From: Planctomycetota bacterium
GTDB taxonomy: Bacteria; Planctomycetota; MHYJ01; JACQXL01
Direction: 5' to 3'
Assembly: GCA_016208805.1 (NCBI GenBank)
Contig: JACQXL010000164.1
Span: forward strand, 1-5,627
DNA length: 5,627 bases
Shown piece by piece: positions 5,440-5,627 of the stretch. Numbering within the stretch: the stretch's first letter is position 1; each line of letters opens with the position of its first letter. The notes under the pieces are model-generated. The model was not told where the DNA came from. It did not search any database and was given only the letters and a program-made list of their open reading frames with translations. The position numbers and the translations under genes were made by a program.

Positions 5440-5459
5440 ATCCCGCCGAATGGCGGGAT
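5440..5459. repeat. Hairpin ATCCCGCC/GGCGGGAT
   Basis: A perfect 8-bp stem (5440-5447 with 5452-5459) around the loop GAAT sits 3 nt from the previous inverted repeat. The TCCC...GGGA pattern is shared with the hairpins at 1417-1438 and 1560-1577. It lies between two divergent genes, so termination is not an expected role. Confidence 0.6.
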
Positions 5460-5488
5460 ATACCTCTTTTACCCGCTTAGTGTTTTTC

Positions 5489-5515
5489 TTTACTTATTAT
5501 CAGATTATGTATAAT
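5489..5515 (+). promoter_or_regulatory. Candidate promoter of the right-edge plus-strand gene
   Basis: A perfect TATAAT (5510-5515) lies 11 nt before the ATG at 5527. The best upstream box is TTTACT (5489-5494, 4 of 6 matches) with a short 15-bp spacer, so the -35 assignment is weak. The leader would be about 5 nt and no Shine-Dalgarno sequence is present, as for the two minus-strand promoters. Confidence 0.5.
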
Positions 5516-5526
5516 GTAAATTCTGT

Positions 5527-5627
5527 ATGCTAAGCAAAGTGTATTTCCAGCCCATCACCCCGGGCGAAAGCAAGGCGTCCGTCTGCCGGAAGGTAACCTT
5601 GCTCTGCCAGTCCATCAATCTGAAAAA
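5527..5627 (+). CDS. Start of an unidentified plus-strand gene, possibly DUF362-like (cut by window edge)
   Basis: An open frame starts at ATG 5527 and runs 33 full codons to the window end without a stop. The peptide begins MLSKVYFQPITPGESKAS, then shows a basic and hydrophobic stretch with two cysteines (C20, C27). The opening SKVYF followed by GES reminds me of the N-terminus of DUF362-type proteins, often linked to iron-sulfur or redox proteins, but this is a weak recollection on a short fragment. Support for it being coding comes from the GC-rich third codon positions, like its neighbours, and the TATAAT box just upstream. It is divergent from the LPS operon. Confidence 0.5.
   Translation, partial: MLSKVYFQPITPGESKASVCRKVTLLCQSINLK

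Overview
The window looks like a chromosomal segment of a Gram-negative bacterium of moderate GC content. My best guess is Planctomycetota or a related environmental lineage. The guess rests on the style of the GspE/PilB N-terminal domain, the lack of Shine-Dalgarno sequences and the density of short palindromic repeats; it is recall of family resemblance, not a search.

Layout: a minus-strand block runs from about 5386 down to 1603. It holds three tightly coupled genes: a WaaE/LgtF-like family 2 glycosyltransferase (5350-4568), a WaaG-like family 4 glycosyltransferase (4568-3342) and a 586-residue protein with two WaaP/InaA-type lipopolysaccharide kinase domains in tandem (3363-1603). The genes overlap by 1 and 22 nt, so they very probably form one operon that builds and phosphorylates an LPS/LOS inner core. 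After a 227-bp gap packed with palindromes, a second minus-strand gene begins at 1375. It is a GspE/PilB secretion or pilus-assembly ATPase and runs off the left edge. At the right edge a divergent plus-strand gene starts at 5527; only 33 codons are visible and they weakly resemble the start of DUF362-type proteins.

Two features stand out. First, several short palindromic or 9-nt-periodic DNA repeats sit inside the open reading frames of the kinase and the family 4 glycosyltransferase. They keep the frame and fall where the kinase or glycosyltransferase folds have loops. One element in the kinase gene (1981-2055) has a recognisable relative in the nearby intergenic gap (1543-1594), in the same orientation. 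Both kinase domains carry an insert in the same loop, between the catalytic loop and the IDL(D/H)R metal-binding motif. This resembles the ORF-invading palindromic elements known from Rickettsia, but the sequences here are different.

Second, the first gene of each transcription unit has a TATAAT-like box only 8-11 nt before its ATG and no Shine-Dalgarno sequence. This predicts leaderless or nearly leaderless mRNAs.
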